Source: Neisseriaceae bacterium (GTDB lineage Bacteria > Pseudomonadota > Gammaproteobacteria > Burkholderiales > Neisseriaceae). Taken from it: a stretch of DNA of 5,877 nt. Position 1 is the stretch's first letter; the number at the start of each line of letters is the position of its first letter. Where the stretch lies: contig JAGNPU010000136.1 in assembly GCA_017989485.1 (NCBI GenBank), positions 1 to 5,877 on the forward strand, read 5' to 3'. The notes under the pieces are model-generated. The model did not search any database. It was not told where the DNA came from and saw only the letters and a program-made list of their open reading frames with translations. Shown piece by piece: positions 5,576 through 5,877 of this stretch. A program made the position numbers and the translations under genes.

Positions 5576-5877
5576 TTATTGATGCATGATTTCTTGAACA
5601 ATGTATTCGGCAATGGCCAAAGACGACGTGGCGCCCGGTGAGGGGGCATTTCTAATGTGGGTGATGTTGCCTTGCTTGTTGATGACGAAATCGTCTACCA
5701 GCGAGCCATCTGGCTGCATGGCCTGGGCGCGAATGCCGCGGGTGGCCGGCAGTACCTGGACCTGAGCCAGGCTAGGCACGTATTTGGCGGCTTCGCAGAC
5801 AAAGTTTTTTTGGCTCATGACGGTTTTCAGTTCACGGATGGCGGCGGACACGTTTTTCCGGGCAAAGCGCCAAAAGC
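5576..5877 (-). CDS. lhgO: L-2-hydroxyglutarate oxidase LhgO-like, C-terminal part only
   Basis: The last 99 residues of an FAD-dependent oxidoreductase that continues beyond the right edge; full-length relatives have about 400-420 aa. Reading inward from the edge, FWRFARKN precedes the GTG codon at 5851, so that GTG is an internal valine and not a start. The fragment aligns with the C terminus of E. coli LhgO: IRELK, then a YVPSL segment matching its YCPRL, GIRAQAMQPDGSLVDDF matching GVRAQAVSPDGKLIDDF, and HIRNAPSPGATSSLAIAEYI matching the NAPSPAATSA cofactor-domain end. LhgO oxidises L-2-hydroxyglutarate to 2-oxoglutarate and passes electrons to the quinone pool at the membrane. Stop codon TAA at 5576-5578; the MHS transporter gene begins 29 bp later. 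The N-terminal Rossmann FAD motif cannot be checked in this window. A related 2-hydroxyacid dehydrogenase of the same family is the main alternative. Confidence 0.87.
   Translation of the reverse strand, partial: FWRFARKNVSAAIRELKTVMSQKNFVCEAAKYVPSLAQVQVLPATRGIRAQAMQPDGSLVDDFVINKQGNITHIRNAPSPGATSSLAIAEYIVQEIMHQ

Noticed and set aside
5547..5640. A possible internal promoter for the MFS gene at the end of the LhgO-like gene (TTGTTC and AATAAT-like words on the minus strand).
   Set aside because: The matches are weak and the spacing is 15 bp; read-through from the upstream gene explains expression more simply.
1..5877. A defence island, mobile element or other undescribed multi-gene system.
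   Set aside because: All genes belong to common housekeeping, transport or regulatory families, are separated by normal terminators and show no repeats, integrase, transposase or foreign composition.

Overview
The window reads as ordinary chromosomal DNA of a proteobacterium with moderate GC content. The tpx product is very close to the E. coli type of thiol peroxidase, and the LysE/RhtB, AI-2E, YcbX-like MOSC and MHS-type MFS proteins are all common in beta- and gammaproteobacteria. I cannot fix the genus. No phage, transposon, CRISPR array, tRNA or rRNA was seen, and no gene looks foreign to its neighbours.

Layout from left to right: (1) a LysE/RhtB-family exporter on the plus strand (from about 4 to 618) ends at a strong 17-bp hairpin (633-669). 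It shares this hairpin with the convergent AI-2E family membrane protein (677-1705, minus). (2) A 221-bp divergent region separates AI-2E from a TetR/AcrR-family regulator (1927-2526, plus). The regulator's side holds a good sigma-70 promoter, overlapped by two 12-bp TGAC...GTCA palindromes nested in a larger perfect inverted repeat. This is a convincing autoregulatory operator. (3) tpx, a thiol peroxidase (2684-3181, plus), has its own promoter and a hairpin in its leader, and ends at a classic terminator (3205-3231). (4) Converging on it is a MOSC-domain protein of the YcbX N-terminal type (3311-4096, minus); its stop codon sits inside an 11-bp perfect hairpin. (5) Further right on the minus strand, an MHS-family MFS transporter (4233-5546) ends at its own terminator (4181-4211). 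It lies 29 bp downstream of the C-terminal end of an L-2-hydroxyglutarate oxidase (LhgO-like), which runs off the right edge.

The most informative biology is the LhgO-MHS pair, probably one transcript, which suggests that the permease carries a 2-hydroxy- or 2-oxo-dicarboxylate. The tandem operator of the TetR gene is the next most informative. The other genes look like independent units separated by terminators. I see no convincing undescribed multi-gene system here.
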